A stretch of 64,000 nucleotides of DNA from Auanema rhodensis (Eukaryota; Nematoda; Chromadorea; Rhabditida; Rhabditidae). The notes under the pieces were generated by a model. It was not told the DNA's origin. It was given only the letters and a program-made list of their open reading frames with translations, and ran no database searches. How positions within the stretch are numbered: position 1 is the first letter of the stretch; each line of letters starts with the position of its first letter. The DNA is taken from positions 15,105,267-15,169,266 of the forward strand of contig OZ059898.1 in NCBI GenBank assembly GCA_964057225.1, given 5' to 3'. The translations under genes were made by a program, and so were the position numbers. Positions 1 to 12,949 of the stretch are shown in pieces.

Positions 1-180
1 TATAAGCATTTATATTTATTTGTATTTAGAAATATATATAGAGAGATAGATATATAGATAGATGAATGAGTCTGCTGGCAGCTTCCGCGAGAAAAAATGA
101 TTCTATATCGCTGTTTTGTGTTTTGAAACCGTGAATGAGCAAAGAGCTATTTATGGATTTAGAAATTCCGTGCAAAGACT

Positions 181-188
181 TGACGTCA
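181..188. promoter_or_regulatory. CRE palindrome TGACGTCA
   Basis: Perfect 8-bp cAMP-response-element palindrome, the consensus for CREB/ATF-type bZIP proteins. It is one of three within 2.9 kb (others at 777 and 2880). No gene is known next to it in this window, so function is inferred only from the match and the clustering. Confidence 0.35.
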
Positions 189-776
189 AAAATGGTGAAT
201 GAAATGTGCTTTGATGACTCGGAAATGACATAAACGTGAATGAAGCCTAAAGTCAATGCAATTGGACTCAGTTAAAGTAAAAACGGATGATAAACCGGCG
301 GCCACGACAACGACAAACCAAAAGGATTCTGTTGATTAGCCCCGCCTAGGAATATTCAACTCAATGTGGGTAACGTCTCACATATCATGTGAAGTAGAGT
401 GATGACATTTAAGCATAGATATAAGGAAAAGTGATACAAGCAAGGAATAATGAACGGGAGAGATTCACACAGCAAGCGGCAGTAAAACAAGTCTGCCCAG
501 AGAGAGTTCCCTGATCAGACATGCAGACACATAACAGGAGACAGTTCACGGTGGAAAGAGGCACTAGTGGTGCTAGCAAAATTAGAGACACAAAACTGCT
601 TTAGAGGGTGCAGACAGGAACGTAGAACGATGATACAGTGTGTGTGTTGTTGAGAGATCAGACATGCCTGCTGGGGCAGAGAAAAAAACGCGAGCAATCA
701 TGTGGACAGAGTACAGAGAAGCAGACGTCGTACGACCCGCAGAATGTCTGTACTCTGGGCTGCCCCGTATCGATTG

Positions 777-784
777 TGACGTCA
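777..784. promoter_or_regulatory. CRE palindrome TGACGTCA
   Basis: Second perfect TGACGTCA palindrome, inside the GC-richer islet at about 640-960. The islet otherwise has only unrelated open frames on both strands. Binding by a CREB/ATF-family factor is inferred from the consensus. Confidence 0.35.
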
Positions 785-2670
785 GCGCCGGGGCCGCTAG
801 TCTCTGTTCCCACGAAACCTCCCAGCCACCCGCGCAGCGTGCGAAACAGGAGCACCACGATGACGGAACAGCTCCACTTAGCTCTCTGAAGTCGCGGATG
901 TTATTTCGAACGAATGTGGTCTCTATCGTCATCATCATCATTATCGTCGGCCGCGCGACAGTGACTGACGTTCTTTTCACCTGGCCCCGTCTTTGCTCTT
1001 CGCTCTTAATTTCTCCGCTCTCTTTCTGTGTATCTGTGTCTTAGTGTGGAAACAGTTTTTTGAAACACTCACGAGAACAAGACCGTTGAGCAGATAGACA
1101 GATTGAGAGAGTGCTTGTGTTGGTTTGACATCTTGAGCTCACGAAAATACGATGATCATAGCTTAGAATAGTTCTTTCGATCTTAAGAAGTAATCATGCT
1201 CTCCATGGGCTCATTCAGTCAGCTGGCTGTTTTATGTAAAAGCTCTGTGCTCTCTGGTTCATCTTCTAGCAGTTTGTCCTCTTGTCAATCCGGCTGTGCC
1301 TGGGGACTAACTTCTGAAGCCAGACCAGACATCGACTTAAGTGGGAGATTGTAATGGTATGCATGAAGGAAGGGCAAATTTGAAGGTTCTTCAGCTGCAC
1401 GTTTGGTCAAACGAAATATAGTAGAAGGTATCAAAGATATCTGCAGCTAAACAGCAGCATGATTCTATATTCCGTCTCGTTTTTTTGACAGAACTGTCTG
1501 TCTACAAAGATCGGAATTAGGATAAAATCGTCAAAGCTGTTGTAGCTGAACCTAGTGTCTTTCTTCGTGGTGGGACTTGTGTGATCGCACTGAAAGTGGA
1601 GACATTGTCATCACGGGACTGTGCGTACGTAAGACGTCATCGTCGTCGTCGTAACCATTATCGACATTGATGACAACCAGGAAGATGGAAATCTGACAAC
1701 GGCTGGACTTGGTATGCCACGCATGTATCCACTTCCAAATCAAGAGATGGTGCGAATGAGATAGAAATGAGTGTACATACTAGAAGATGACAATGATTTT
1801 AAAAGAGAATAAAATAAACGTAGGAGTATCTAGAAAGAAGAAGAAAAGTTGGAATTGAAGAACGTGAAAGAGAGATAGCGGAGGGAAATACAGATAACTG
1901 TCTTAAAATTATTCCAATAATCGGGCAAGCCCCGTATAGCCAGTAGCAAACAGCGTTACAACGCAAAGATGGGGGGAGGGTATCATTCCGTTTCTGATGT
2001 CTGAAATAGAAGAGACGCAGATCAATTGACTGCTATAAGAGAGTGTATAGAGACACAGGGGTGCTGACAAGAATTGCTAGAATACGGAAGATAAAGAGAG
2101 TCCAGACACACTATCAGAGAATGCAACTAGTAGAGAGGGCCGAGGGGAGCTAAGGAAGGAATGGCGAATAGGCAATGTTAGGTCCGGTCGGCGGCCGGCC
2201 TAGTGGGTGTCAGAAGAAATGAGAGACTATGGGAATATTTAGACACACATACACATACACACAGCAATAGCAGGGACCGACTAGCGGAATAGTGATGCGT
2301 TATATGATGAGCGAAGGAGAAAGAGGAATTTGAAAAGGAAGAAGGGAGATATGCTTCAGGAGAGAGAGAGAGAGAAGGATGTGGGGGGGGATAGAAGAAC
2401 AGAAGAACATGAAGAGTCTAAATGCATCAATGAAGACAGCATTATGTCTGCTGGAAGGCGGGTAGGCGCATCTGCGGCGGAACGGTATCCGATCGCTTGG
2501 TTGCGCATTGTGAATCGAGGAGTCGCTATGGTTGCATGCAAAACTTCGATTCATGGAGCAGATATTGGAAGGATCATACTAGATAGAGAGGAAGAAAAGA
2601 AGAGATAGGCAGAATAGGGGATGAAAAGACGTAAATAGAACAAGGATTCGTAGGTATATGAAGAGAGACT

Positions 2671-2730
2671 TATAAAGAGAGAGAGAGAGATAGAGAGAGA
2701 GCGAGTGAGAGGGAGAGAGAGAGAGAGATG
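2671..2730. repeat. (GA)n microsatellite, imperfect
   Basis: GA dinucleotide tract interrupted by single T, C and G bases. It is one of many purine-rich tracts in the first 8 kb. Confidence 0.9.
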
Positions 2731-2879
2731 TAAGTCTTTTAGCAAGAGACACAAACACCAATCAACGAGCGTTGTACTCCAGTCCGATGATGATCATAAG
2801 TCTCATCATCAAACCCCCTCTATTTCTCTTTTTCTCTCCTTCTTTTCAAATGTTCCATGATTTTTCCAATAGAACCGAA

Positions 2880-2887
2880 TGACGTCA
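2880..2887. promoter_or_regulatory. CRE palindrome TGACGTCA
   Basis: Third perfect TGACGTCA palindrome, in the context GAATGACGTCATGTGG, followed downstream by AT-rich DNA. Same reasoning as for the copies at 181 and 777. Confidence 0.35.
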
Positions 2888-3195
2888 TGTGGAACGCGAA
2901 GAAAGAGAGGAAAAATCAGTCAAAATGAGAAGAACTATTTATAACATGTTGAAAATTTTTTCTAATTAAGCTAAAATACTATTATAACTCTAAAAATTAA
3001 AAATTTGGGCCAAAAAAAAACGTGTTTGTTGTACAGGACAATAGGAAAAACATTCATAATTATCAATATAATCTTCAGAAAACATGATGTAAAAATTAAA
3101 ATGGACGCAGACATTGGGTAAAACACGAGGACAACGAAGCGACGACAGTGTTGCTGACAATGATGATGACAGCAACGACGACGACGACGACAACC

Positions 3196-3220
3196 GATGA
3201 TGATGATGATGATGATGATG
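3196..3220. repeat. (GAT)n trinucleotide repeat
   Basis: About eight GAT units, immediately preceded by an ACG-repeat stretch (about 3174-3190). The unit GACGACAAC before it and GTTGTCGTC after it (about 3186 and 3251) are inverted copies, so the repeat could sit in the loop of a weak hairpin. Confidence 0.85.
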
Positions 3221-3539
3221 CTAGCGTTGACGACTACTATAACAACTATAGTTGTCGTCCTTGTTATAGAGAGTTATAGCTACGTATGAGACAACGTAAG
3301 ATACGAGTATCATTAGCTTTACTATTGGTTTGAGACAAATTAACTACATATTATTCGTATAAATGCATTGAAGCACAAACACAACTACATAATCTAATCA
3401 TAGACTAGTTATTAAAATTTTTCATTGAGCCATCAAAAGCCATCTCTTTTCTCTTTTCTCTTGTTCTACCTCTCTTCTCTGTCTTTTCTATATTCATTTC
3501 TGTTTCTATATCTCTATATCTCTATTTCTCTATTCCCCC

Positions 3540-3560
3540 CTCTCTCTCTCTCTCTCTCTC
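3540..3560. repeat. (CT)n microsatellite
   Basis: Run of about ten TC units inside a longer pyrimidine-rich stretch (about 3440-3600). Confidence 0.9.
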
Positions 3561-4423
3561 ACTCCCTCCCTCTCTTCCTCCCTCACTCAACTCCCACACC
3601 ATTTCTTTATTATTTTTTTTTGCAAAACGACGAAGACACAATATTCTGATGAAACGTATTGAAAAGATGAGAGCGAAAAAGGAATACTATCACGGTTGTA
3701 GGATATGAAGAGTGATCAAGAGGCCAGACAAGTCGAAATACGAAAAAAAACAACAAGAAAGCAAGCTAGATGGTCGTCATCGTACGGACTGAACGAATGC
3801 CGTGTTGCTTGCAGTCTGAACGGTAGGGTCGTACCAAATATAGAATAACAAGTGGCTCAATCATCAGAGAGATAGTGAGTGTGAATAAGATTGTCATTCT
3901 TTCCTATAAAATCATTATTTATCCTATTCATATATCGTTGGGTGATCTATGCTCCATGAGGCTACACACACACACACACACATACACGGGCATATCAACT
4001 TATGAGATACACACCTCATATGCATAGATACACAGACATAGAGACACAGGTAACACATATCACCAACAACTTTTTTATTTCCCAAAGCACCACTATGGTC
4101 TCGTAGTCAGGTTTTGTTTGTTTGCCAGAATTATACTTCAGGTGGCTAGAGAAGTAAGAGAAGTAGAAGTACATATGTATACTGCATGTGCAGACTGACA
4201 AGCAAGGATGAAATAGGAGAGAAGAGGTGCAACAGGTTCAACCCGTTCAACTCATACTGAGTTATTCCGGGGCATCATTAGGAATTACAATGATTTCTAA
4301 AGCAATGTTCTTTGATTATTCTAGACTTTGTTTTTTTTTCTTTCTGAACCTAAAAATGAGATAGAGAACGAGAAGTTGCGAAAGAACAAAAAGTAAAATA
4401 GATAGAAATGAATGAGGTAGTAT

Positions 4424-4434
4424 GAGAGAGAGGG

Positions 4435-4465
<31 letters not shown>

Positions 4466-4470
4466 GAAAG
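4424..4470. repeat. (GA)n microsatellite, imperfect
   Basis: GA tract interrupted by GGG triplets. Confidence 0.85.
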
Positions 4471-4774
4471 TGGGAAAATGAGACAAATAGGCTTATTACT
4501 TAAATAGAAGCTTCGCCACTACAGGAAGCAAAAAAAAGAAAAAAAAGGAAACATTCGTTTACTTTTCAGTTTCCCTTTTTGTTTTTTTAAAGACAATGAG
4601 TTGGAGTGCAAACACAAAAAAACTTGATTATGATATCATAATAGAATAAGAAATGTGTTAATTATGTATCATAAGGGAACATTTTTGTTACTTATTTCAG
4701 TAATATATGGTTTTATTCATATACATTTAGAAACAGGCTGAGAGATAGTGTGAGAAAGAAAGGGGGAAAAGAGG

Positions 4775-4803
4775 TAGAGAGAGAGAGAGAGAGAGAGAGA
4801 GAG
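4775..4803. repeat. (GA)n microsatellite
   Basis: Uninterrupted GA run of about 14 units. Confidence 0.9.
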
Positions 4804-5830
4804 CTAACCAAAACTGAAAAGCGATAAGAGATTGTGAGAGTGTAAGAGAATAGGGAAAAGATAGAGAGAGGGAGAGAAAAGGGGGAAGCCGTATCTTTAT
4901 GTTATACTGAAATCTAACGATCTCACTCTCTCACTTATGAACAAAAGGGAAAGTGTTTGTCCGCGAAAAATTCAACTGATAAGTGACGCTGCTCATTGTC
5001 ACTACGAGATGAGAAGGTAGGGGGGTAAGACGAGAATATTAGGTAGAGACAGAGAAATTGTAAGAGAAGGGGCAAAAAAAGAAAAAAGAGAAAGGGTCAG
5101 CTGGCCTCGGTCTCAACTAGACCCAAGTTGTCCCCCCTCTTGTTCCTCTCTCAGTTTCTCTCCTTCTTAGCTTCAGACTCTTGTGTCACGTGTGCAACAG
5201 CAGAAAATTGACATGCAAGCCATGTGAGGCATTGCCTCGGTCTCTCCCCATACAGATACTTCTAGTTGTCCCTTACTCCATCTTTCCTTTTCTTTTTTTC
5301 ATTCGTCCTCTCGTTTGGCATTAGTTGCGAACCCAAAAAGAAGCGAAGGTCAACAAGTAGATCAATTTCAAAAAGCTGATACACATATGGAAAATATAGT
5401 TATTCTTCATATTCTCTGACTTTTCATGAAGCTATTATGATGAACGAGATGCAGAAAGAAGAACTTAATGTGATTCTTTGAAGAATGACTCAAAAGCAAG
5501 TACATATGTTCAGTGTGTTGCTTGTCATTTTCAGAAATGATGCAAGATGAATAAAGGTGGTCTCGAGACCACAAGTAGCTTGTGGTTATGTGTCTCAAGA
5601 TGATGGTAAAGGTGGTGGCCAATTGGAAAAAGATTGGACAGATAGATAGCTTGAACAGCTGGTTCAAGACAACTCCAGCGATGTAGGGACTCTTTTCCCA
5701 ATCTTGCTATGCCTATCATCGTCATACTATTTCAATAGTTCTAACATTCTCGTACTCCCTATCTCTCTCAACATAAACCTCTCTTCTTTATGTCTCTTCC
5801 TCATTCCAAGTTTCATTCTGATGGTTGATG

Positions 5831-5863
5831 GAGAGAGAGAGGGATAGAGAGAGAGAGGGATAA

Positions 5864-5929
<66 letters not shown>
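5831..5929. repeat. Compound (GA)n / poly-G tract
   Basis: About 100 bases of GA repeats with GGGATA interruptions and a run of about ten G in the middle. The opposite strand reads as Ser-Leu-rich open frames, which are artefacts. Confidence 0.9.
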
Positions 5930-5932
<3 letters not shown>

Positions 5933-7067
5933 GATAGAGCGAGAAAAGAGAAACCAATGAATTGAGTGAAAAGAGCTAAGGATTGTTGGAGGTGAAAAAG
6001 AAAGAATGAAAGAATATAGAGCACACTGAGGAAATAGAATAGAGAAACAGAAAATCAAAAACTATTTTAAAATGAGGAAGACTTGGGGAAATAGACGAAA
6101 TGTATGCACTAGATTAATTTTTGCAAATCTTTCAAGGAGACAGGTAAGAAATTGAAAAGTCATCAATAGCCTCGAGCTATCTTTTAATCGTCGAGATGAA
6201 AGCTTAACTTTAACAGAGCAGATACCACAATCTAACAGATTTCAGTGCCATACTCTGATTTTTCTGCCAAAATATAGATAAGCCGGAGAGATGTGAAGCT
6301 CTTTCTAATAGAATAATCTGATGTATATTGTAGAGGTGTGAGCAGAGAAATTGACCTTAATCATATGTCACGAGTTCTAGTCAGCTATCAGCTTGATTTG
6401 AGCTTGGAAAATGTTTGTTATTGTTGCCATAGAAATGAAAACTGATGTGAGATGAGACGAGGATCGACTTCAAATCGAAAATGACTAGTAACCGAACGAA
6501 AGTTAGAGAACACAAGATACGATGATCAAACGTGTTGGTGGTAGTGGCAAGCCCAGAGAACAATGAATGAAAGAGGGAGAGGATTAGAAGAAAGCAAACG
6601 GTGGAATGAATGAAGATACTACTTCTTGCAATCGAGCCTGTGTGTTGTTGTCTCGCTGGGCTTTAGGTAATATGCAGCCTTGCCCGGTAATTGGACAAGC
6701 CGCGACAGTCGAGTAGTAGTGTGATCTCATTGTGTCGATGTGGGTGTATGTATTTCTGCGCATATATTGAAGCTGTTTTTCGCCTATTTTTGAGAGTAAA
6801 AACCAGCAATTGGAGTCAGATCAGCTGAAAGAGTATGCTCTTTATTCTATTATATAAGACTGCAAAAAACAACTAACGTATAGAAATAGTATCAGACAAA
6901 ACAATAATATCCCCTCCCAGGACGGTATGTGAAGTGTAAATCATAGACAAACAGATATAAAACTTTTTTTTAGATTTGTAAAACCTCTTTGCAACTCGCA
7001 AAAGCTAAGAAACATGAACATGCTCTGGAAATGTGTACGTGTATCTTCCGTTGCTTATCAACATCTA

Positions 7068-7140
7068 GCTCTCTCTCTCTCTCCCTTGCTCTATCCCTCT
7101 CTCTTTCTCTCTCTCTCTCTCTGTCTCTATCTTTCTCTCC
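7068..7140. repeat. (CT)n microsatellite, imperfect
   Basis: CT-rich tract with scattered A and G interruptions. Open frames across it on both strands are low-complexity. Confidence 0.85.
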
Positions 7141-7907
7141 TTTCTTCTCTTTCCTAAACACATATCTTTATTAAACATCTTTGGCTTTGATATCTAGATA
7201 TCCATTCTGCTGTCATTCATCTAATGGAAGTGCTATCTGAAATTACTGGAAACGAATATACCGCATTAATCTTTCTTATACATTTTGCCATCAACGTCTA
7301 TATAAAGATAGCGACGTATCAAACAAGCTAATGACAATCTAATGAGTAGAATCCAAAAAAATAGCAACAGAATGAGTTCAGAGGACAATCTGAAACATGT
7401 AGATTCAAAACTGGAGGTCGTGGGAGGAGGGGGAGAAGAAGAGGAGACACATAACACGGAAACTAAATGCTAAAATAAGATGCATGAAACATACAACACT
7501 ATCAAAAATGAAAGCTATACTGACAACGGCAACTGCAGCACAAAAAGGGGTGACGGAAAAGAATCAGAGATTGCGAATAGGGTTACATAGCATTCACTAA
7601 GTTAAGATTAATGAGATTATTAGTTCTTCCACTTCACTCATTTCTTCAGCTTCCTTATGCAGTGTATATGTCACCCTCTCAACCATGCATAATCAATTAT
7701 GACAAAGAACTGTTTGAAAAGCTTTTTTTTCGTTGTATCCCGATGTATGCTTAGATATCTTGAATCATTACCGCCTTTCGGGAAATATATATATACATAT
7801 AGCTATACATAGAGACGGCAGAAGAAGCATTGAACTAGAGGAAGTAAATGTTCGTGATGTATTCATGCAACATTAGTATTTATGTATGAACTTATCAGCT
7901 GACAATA

Positions 7908-7910
<3 letters not shown>

Positions 7911-7962
<52 letters not shown>
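7911..7962. repeat. (TC)n microsatellite
   Basis: About 26 perfect TC units. Confidence 0.95.
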
Positions 7963-7966
<4 letters not shown>

Positions 7967-9040
7967 CTCCTTTTCGTCTCTGTATATATGACTTCCGATC
8001 TAACTTTTCTGACTGATAGATCTCCGTTTCTAGCCTTCAAAGTCATGACAACAGTATGACAGTGAAAGACACATACACACCATATATACACTTCATATTA
8101 GTATTTACTTTTCCTTTCATGCTGATCGCTGATTTACGTTAAAGCAATAAGTTTGGAACAATTCTTAAACAAGATCTGCATCTTACTTGCACAACCCAAG
8201 TTACATATAACTGTTTTTTACAGACAAAAGCAATTTCTTGATTGATGTCCCAAATGTACTTTGTTGTTCCTGTAAAAAAGTTCCACCAAATCGACATCAT
8301 GAGATATTTGTTGTTTTTGGGGTCGTCTGCACCTAATGCGAAGAACATTTTAGAAATAACGACACATTAGCTGCAACCGTATATGATTTTTGATTATTTG
8401 GCAGCTGAGCCAAGAGCCAGAGTGAATGAATGAGTGGCAAAACTTTGCTCCTTCCAAGCAATATCTCAATGGAATCTGTTTCTCTGACCATTTTATGTCT
8501 GTTTACTCTCTTTCACATTCATTTAATTCTTCCTTCTCTAGTCTTGTCCACATTTCACACAATCTTTCTTCGCATAGTTTTTTCCCTTTCGATGTTTGGT
8601 CACATTGCTAACAACGCTGGAGAAAGAAAGAAGAGGGGATGGACTTTAACTGGCTGGCTCCTTGCCCGCCCCATGACGAGAGCGAACACGTCCTTGACGG
8701 GACCTTGTCGCCATCACTCGGCCAGCTGCATCATCAATTGGATAAAACTAGCAGAAGAAAGCAAGCTGCAAGACTAAAATAGAATCAACACATATGGTTG
8801 GGGTATGTGAGTCAATGCGTAATACATTTAGATCAAAGATCTTAATATATTTCACTTTGAGATGATCAGTATGAAGATAATCCAAATGTTATGTCCATTA
8901 GCTTTTTGATGAGAAGCTTGAACTACATAAATACTTTTGCACCTGTTGAGCAGTTATTTGGCCAGTTGCTTTGATGGGACATCAAACTGACGACAGTCTA
9001 TGATATCGGCATCTTTTAATCTATCTTTAGATGGGGTGCA

Positions 9041-9087
9041 TTGGCGCCTTAATGTCCCGACAACATATGCCTGTCTATCTTGGCGCC
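9041..9087. promoter_or_regulatory. Pair of TTGGCGCC (E2F-like) sites
   Basis: TTGGCGCC occurs at 9041-9048 and again at 9080-9087, with 39 bp between start points. The core resembles E2F/DP recognition sequences. No gene is recognised nearby, so the role is speculative. A further TTTGGCGCC occurs at about 33832. Confidence 0.25.
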
Positions 9088-12000
9088 AGACACATACACG
9101 ATAGCACATTTGCTTTTTTCATATTTCTGATCGCTTTTTCACTCACATCAAGAACAAATGTGGACCGACGTGGGCCTCTACATGACTTCCTGCCCTTTTC
9201 ACTCCCTCACGGCCATTCTTTTAGTTCTCCTCTCACTCTAGCATGAACTCAATCGGGAACTTTTCCATAATTTATGCGTAAGCTTGTATACCGCAGAGAG
9301 GTGAGCTATATATATGCAACTAGTAGTTTTCTCGTTGTCATTAGTTGCTCTCACACAGCATACGATGAGAAAAGTAGTAATGGGCAATAGCAAAAGCGGA
9401 CACCAAGCACAAAAGCCAAGTAAAAAAGAAAAATCCGGAGGATAAGAAGGTGCGATTGAGTTGAACGATTCCGTTGTTTACTAAACAAAAGACGTTTGAT
9501 TTCTCCAGAGCTAAACATTGACAGTAGCATCCCATTTTCATGCTCAAATGTCAGCAAAAATATATTCAAAATGGCATTTTCGTATACATTCTTTCGATTC
9601 TCACATTCCAATTTCAAAATATATGGATAAGAATTGAAGAAAAAATATAATAATCACACAAGAATAATGATTGGATTACTAATTAACTATTGCTAAGAAA
9701 GAAAGAACTTACGAAAGTTGCCGAAGATAATTGTTGGATTAAAATTGCCACGGTAATCTAACTAAATGTATTCTTTCAAAACAATTGAATGAATTGAACA
9801 TTGTGGCAAATCTAACATTCAAAAGACTAAAATCTCACACATTTTCAAAAAGCTAAACTTTATTTCAAAGAAAACGATTCATTAATTGCGAATGAAAATT
9901 CAGAGCACAACAAATGCAACCGATCATCAGTGTTTTCGACATTTGTAAGAAAAAATATTTCGCACGTATCTTCACGTAAACCAATAACCGGTTTTATTCT
10001 AATTTGGCAAACTTTTATAACGCTGAAGTTTGAATTTTTCCTTTTTTAACTATTTTAAGATAGATTATCATCGAAATACTTTTTTTTTGCAATAAAAAGA
10101 AATACATAACGTCGAAAGATTTGCCGACAAATATAAATATGTTTTTAGATGCATACAGTCCTTTACAATTGGAATTAAATACCTTTAAAATAGCCTAAAA
10201 GATTCAAACTCCAACTTCATTCGTTGTTAAACATTCTATGCGAGTGTTCAGTTTCATTCGTTAACAATAGTATATGCATGAACAAGTTAAAATATTATTT
10301 AAATTAATAACTAATTCAAAAATTAGTCTTAGAAAGATTTCATGCGTTTAAAAAAAAAATTATGATAAAGATCACTTTGTCTGATAAACTAACAACACGG
10401 TGAAGCAAAAACAATAGTATAGAGAAGATAAATGAAATGTATGGGCTTTAGATTATGAAGAACGAGCCATGCATAAGGTGAGCAAATTCTCTTTTTGAGA
10501 ACAAATTCATTTCAATATATACATTTTATTGCTTTATTTAAAAAAAAGAAATAATTTTAATGTAGAACTTTCATTTGCATTTATAAGCACAAGAATGTGA
10601 GTTTATCGCTCACTCTTAGAGCATTTCCTGGTCAACGATCAGTGACTTCTGACCAGTCATTAAGCTTCTAGTCATGCTTTAGTTCTTCTATCGACATTGA
10701 CATTCATAGCACTCATATATGGAAAGTTGTCATTTCCTCTTTAAGAAACCTCCCTCATCTTCATATAATGCTTTCTGGGAACTGCTTGAATATCAGGCAG
10801 ATAAGAAGCTAAATACCCATGGATTCGCAAGAACAAGAAGAACTTAATCTCGATAGAAGATATCGGAAGACAAATTGAGAGTGAAAGAGAGAGAGCGATT
10901 CGTGAAGCTTATTTCATATATGTGAATTAGGATTTCATGAACGATTTGAATACTCAACCGTATTACGTTTTTCGGATTATCGTTTTGAAAAATTGAAATA
11001 AGCGTAAACTTACTGAGCAACATAAAGATGAAATGGAAATCTAATAACAAATAGTTGCTGGTGAATATAGATAGAAAGAGAAAAATAATGTTGTATTAAC
11101 ATGCATATGTTTATTCAAGATTATAGAAAGAATATGACCAAGTTTAAGCAAAAATATAAAAGTTAAAAGATATTTTGTATTTTTGACATAAAGTACGAGT
11201 TGAAAGTAATTACTAAGAAGCCACAATACTGTCAACTTGTCTCAATAAAGAGAGTTAGAGTAACAGCATACAAAGTATTGAACAAAGATAAAAGATAATA
11301 ATAGATTATTACAGATAGTTAAATAGATACGTAGACCTGCGTTTTCTCTGTGTTCTCCAACAGATTGATACAGAAAAATTATTATTTCAAGTTACAAGAG
11401 TATGATAAGGGGGGTGGGGGAGAGTATTGAATGCAACCATTTGAAATTCAAAAAAACAAACAATGAAAGCTCAGAAAAGGCGTGAAGACGCTATTACTAT
11501 AGAAAGGCTAAGAAGGGTTTGCTTTGGCTTACCAAAATAAAAGCACAATTAAACGACCAAATTAAAGAAAAAAGCACAAGAATCATTAATACGACAGTAA
11601 TTTTGTAGGCAGTTTTATAGAGAAAACCACTTGTTTCTTATATACTAACCTGAATATCTTAGAAAAATAGAGATTAAACTATAATTATTGAAAAAGAAAT
11701 ATTGATAACCTTTATAATTCTCAATTTCTATTATAAATAATTAATAGTTTAATCATTACTAAGCTGTAAATTAATGTTTATTTCATGTAGCACATGCAAC
11801 AAACTTGAGAAAAAGCATTCTCAATCACGATTTTTTCCTTTTTATTATAAAATTTGATTTCTTTTTTTAGATTTTCATTAAAATTAAATGTTAATATTTG
11901 ATACCTCAAATAACTTATTGAAAACAAAATAGAACTGGTTAGCCAATCGTATTAATGAAATATTCAAAAAACAGCTTACCAAACTATTCTAGAAAGTTGA

Positions 12001-12949
12001 ATCAAAAATCAAACTTCTCTTCCTTTTCACAAATATTACGTCTATGCATTATTCAAGAATCATCTAAATTTGCTCCAGATCATTGGCAAAGCTCTATTAT
12101 GTTTATAAATTTTACGATTTATCCAAAAAACCTAAGCAAATTTTATATTTTAGCTTGGCTTATCCACATAGTAATTGCTGATACAAATCGTGATCATTGT
12201 CCATTATACTAATACGTAACAACTATTGTTGATTTTTCATGAATATCTTCTTTTAAAAACTATATATCAATTTGAAAAAATATTTTTTTTAACCAAAATA
12301 TTCACTGAAAACGAGCAGATAATGCGATTGATCCCAGACAAATTAACTATTCGGCTGATTTTTACGTCAACATTTCATGAGCCACTCATACTCATCAATT
12401 TATCTGCTGATTCTATTTAATATTCCTTTTTTTTTAGTTTTTTTTCAACAAAAAAAATAATAATGAAAAAACTGCATAAATAAACGATTGAGATAGTATT
12501 AATATGTTTTTGTTTGTCGCTAGTCTCTCTAGTATAGTACCCAATCAACTACATCAACTACATCAATATTTCTCTGATGTTCTGCAATATAACCTAACCA
12601 GATACTCAAAATGAACTTCTTCAAAAATGGCACTGATATTTTATATCACAACATTAATATGAGAAAATTATCATAAAAAGTATCACAAGGATAATGAAGC
12701 ACGCATTTAAAAATAGGATACAAAAGGTCAATATAATATGACTAAGCTATGCAATTGTTAGTTACCCCGTGTGATCGACTTATACCATAAATACTGCACA
12801 GAACGAGAGTGCTAACAAGAAGTTCAACAACTCTGTCTATTAATGGTAAAAACAGTGACAAGTTTGAATGTGAATAAAAGAGCATTGTGCGAACGTAGTT
12901 ATGACTTCAGAGCATGGAAGTATTTTAAAATTCAAGTGTGAAATAATGC

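Larger units (their letters stand above)
1..12949. other. Gene-poor, microsatellite-rich region with no supported gene
   Basis: No reading frame here resembles a known family, and the longest open frames are either low-complexity (GA/CT tracts read as Arg-Glu or Ser-Leu repeats) or lack splice structure and codon bias. The first 2.7 kb is less AT-rich than the rest and contains three perfect TGACGTCA palindromes. Small GC-richer islets occur around 640-960, 2440-2560, 6620-6720, 8640-8740 and 9030-9190. From about 9.6 kb to 12.9 kb the sequence is very AT-rich. It could be intergenic DNA, or regulatory or intronic DNA of a gene beyond the left edge. Absence of a gene is inferred by eye, so a short or fast-evolving gene could be missed. 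Confidence 0.6.

Noticed and set aside
582-1044. Overlapping open frames on both strands in a GC-richer islet
   Set aside because: No recognisable domain, composition similar on both strands, and a poly-Ile stretch from a TCATCA repeat; not supported as coding.
3242-3255. 14-bp palindrome ACAACTATAGTTGT
   Set aside because: Several palindromes of this length are expected by chance in 64 kb.
5110-5130. ACCCAAGTT-like string resembling part of the nematode spliced leader
   Set aside because: Only a short core matches; no GGTTTAATTACCC context, Sm site or snRNA-like structure is present, so it is not an SL RNA gene.
5727-6058. Long Ser-Leu open frames on the minus strand, with similar ones near 7000, 7900, 56400 and 57400
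   Set aside because: They are translations of GA/CT microsatellites and have no splice structure or family resemblance.
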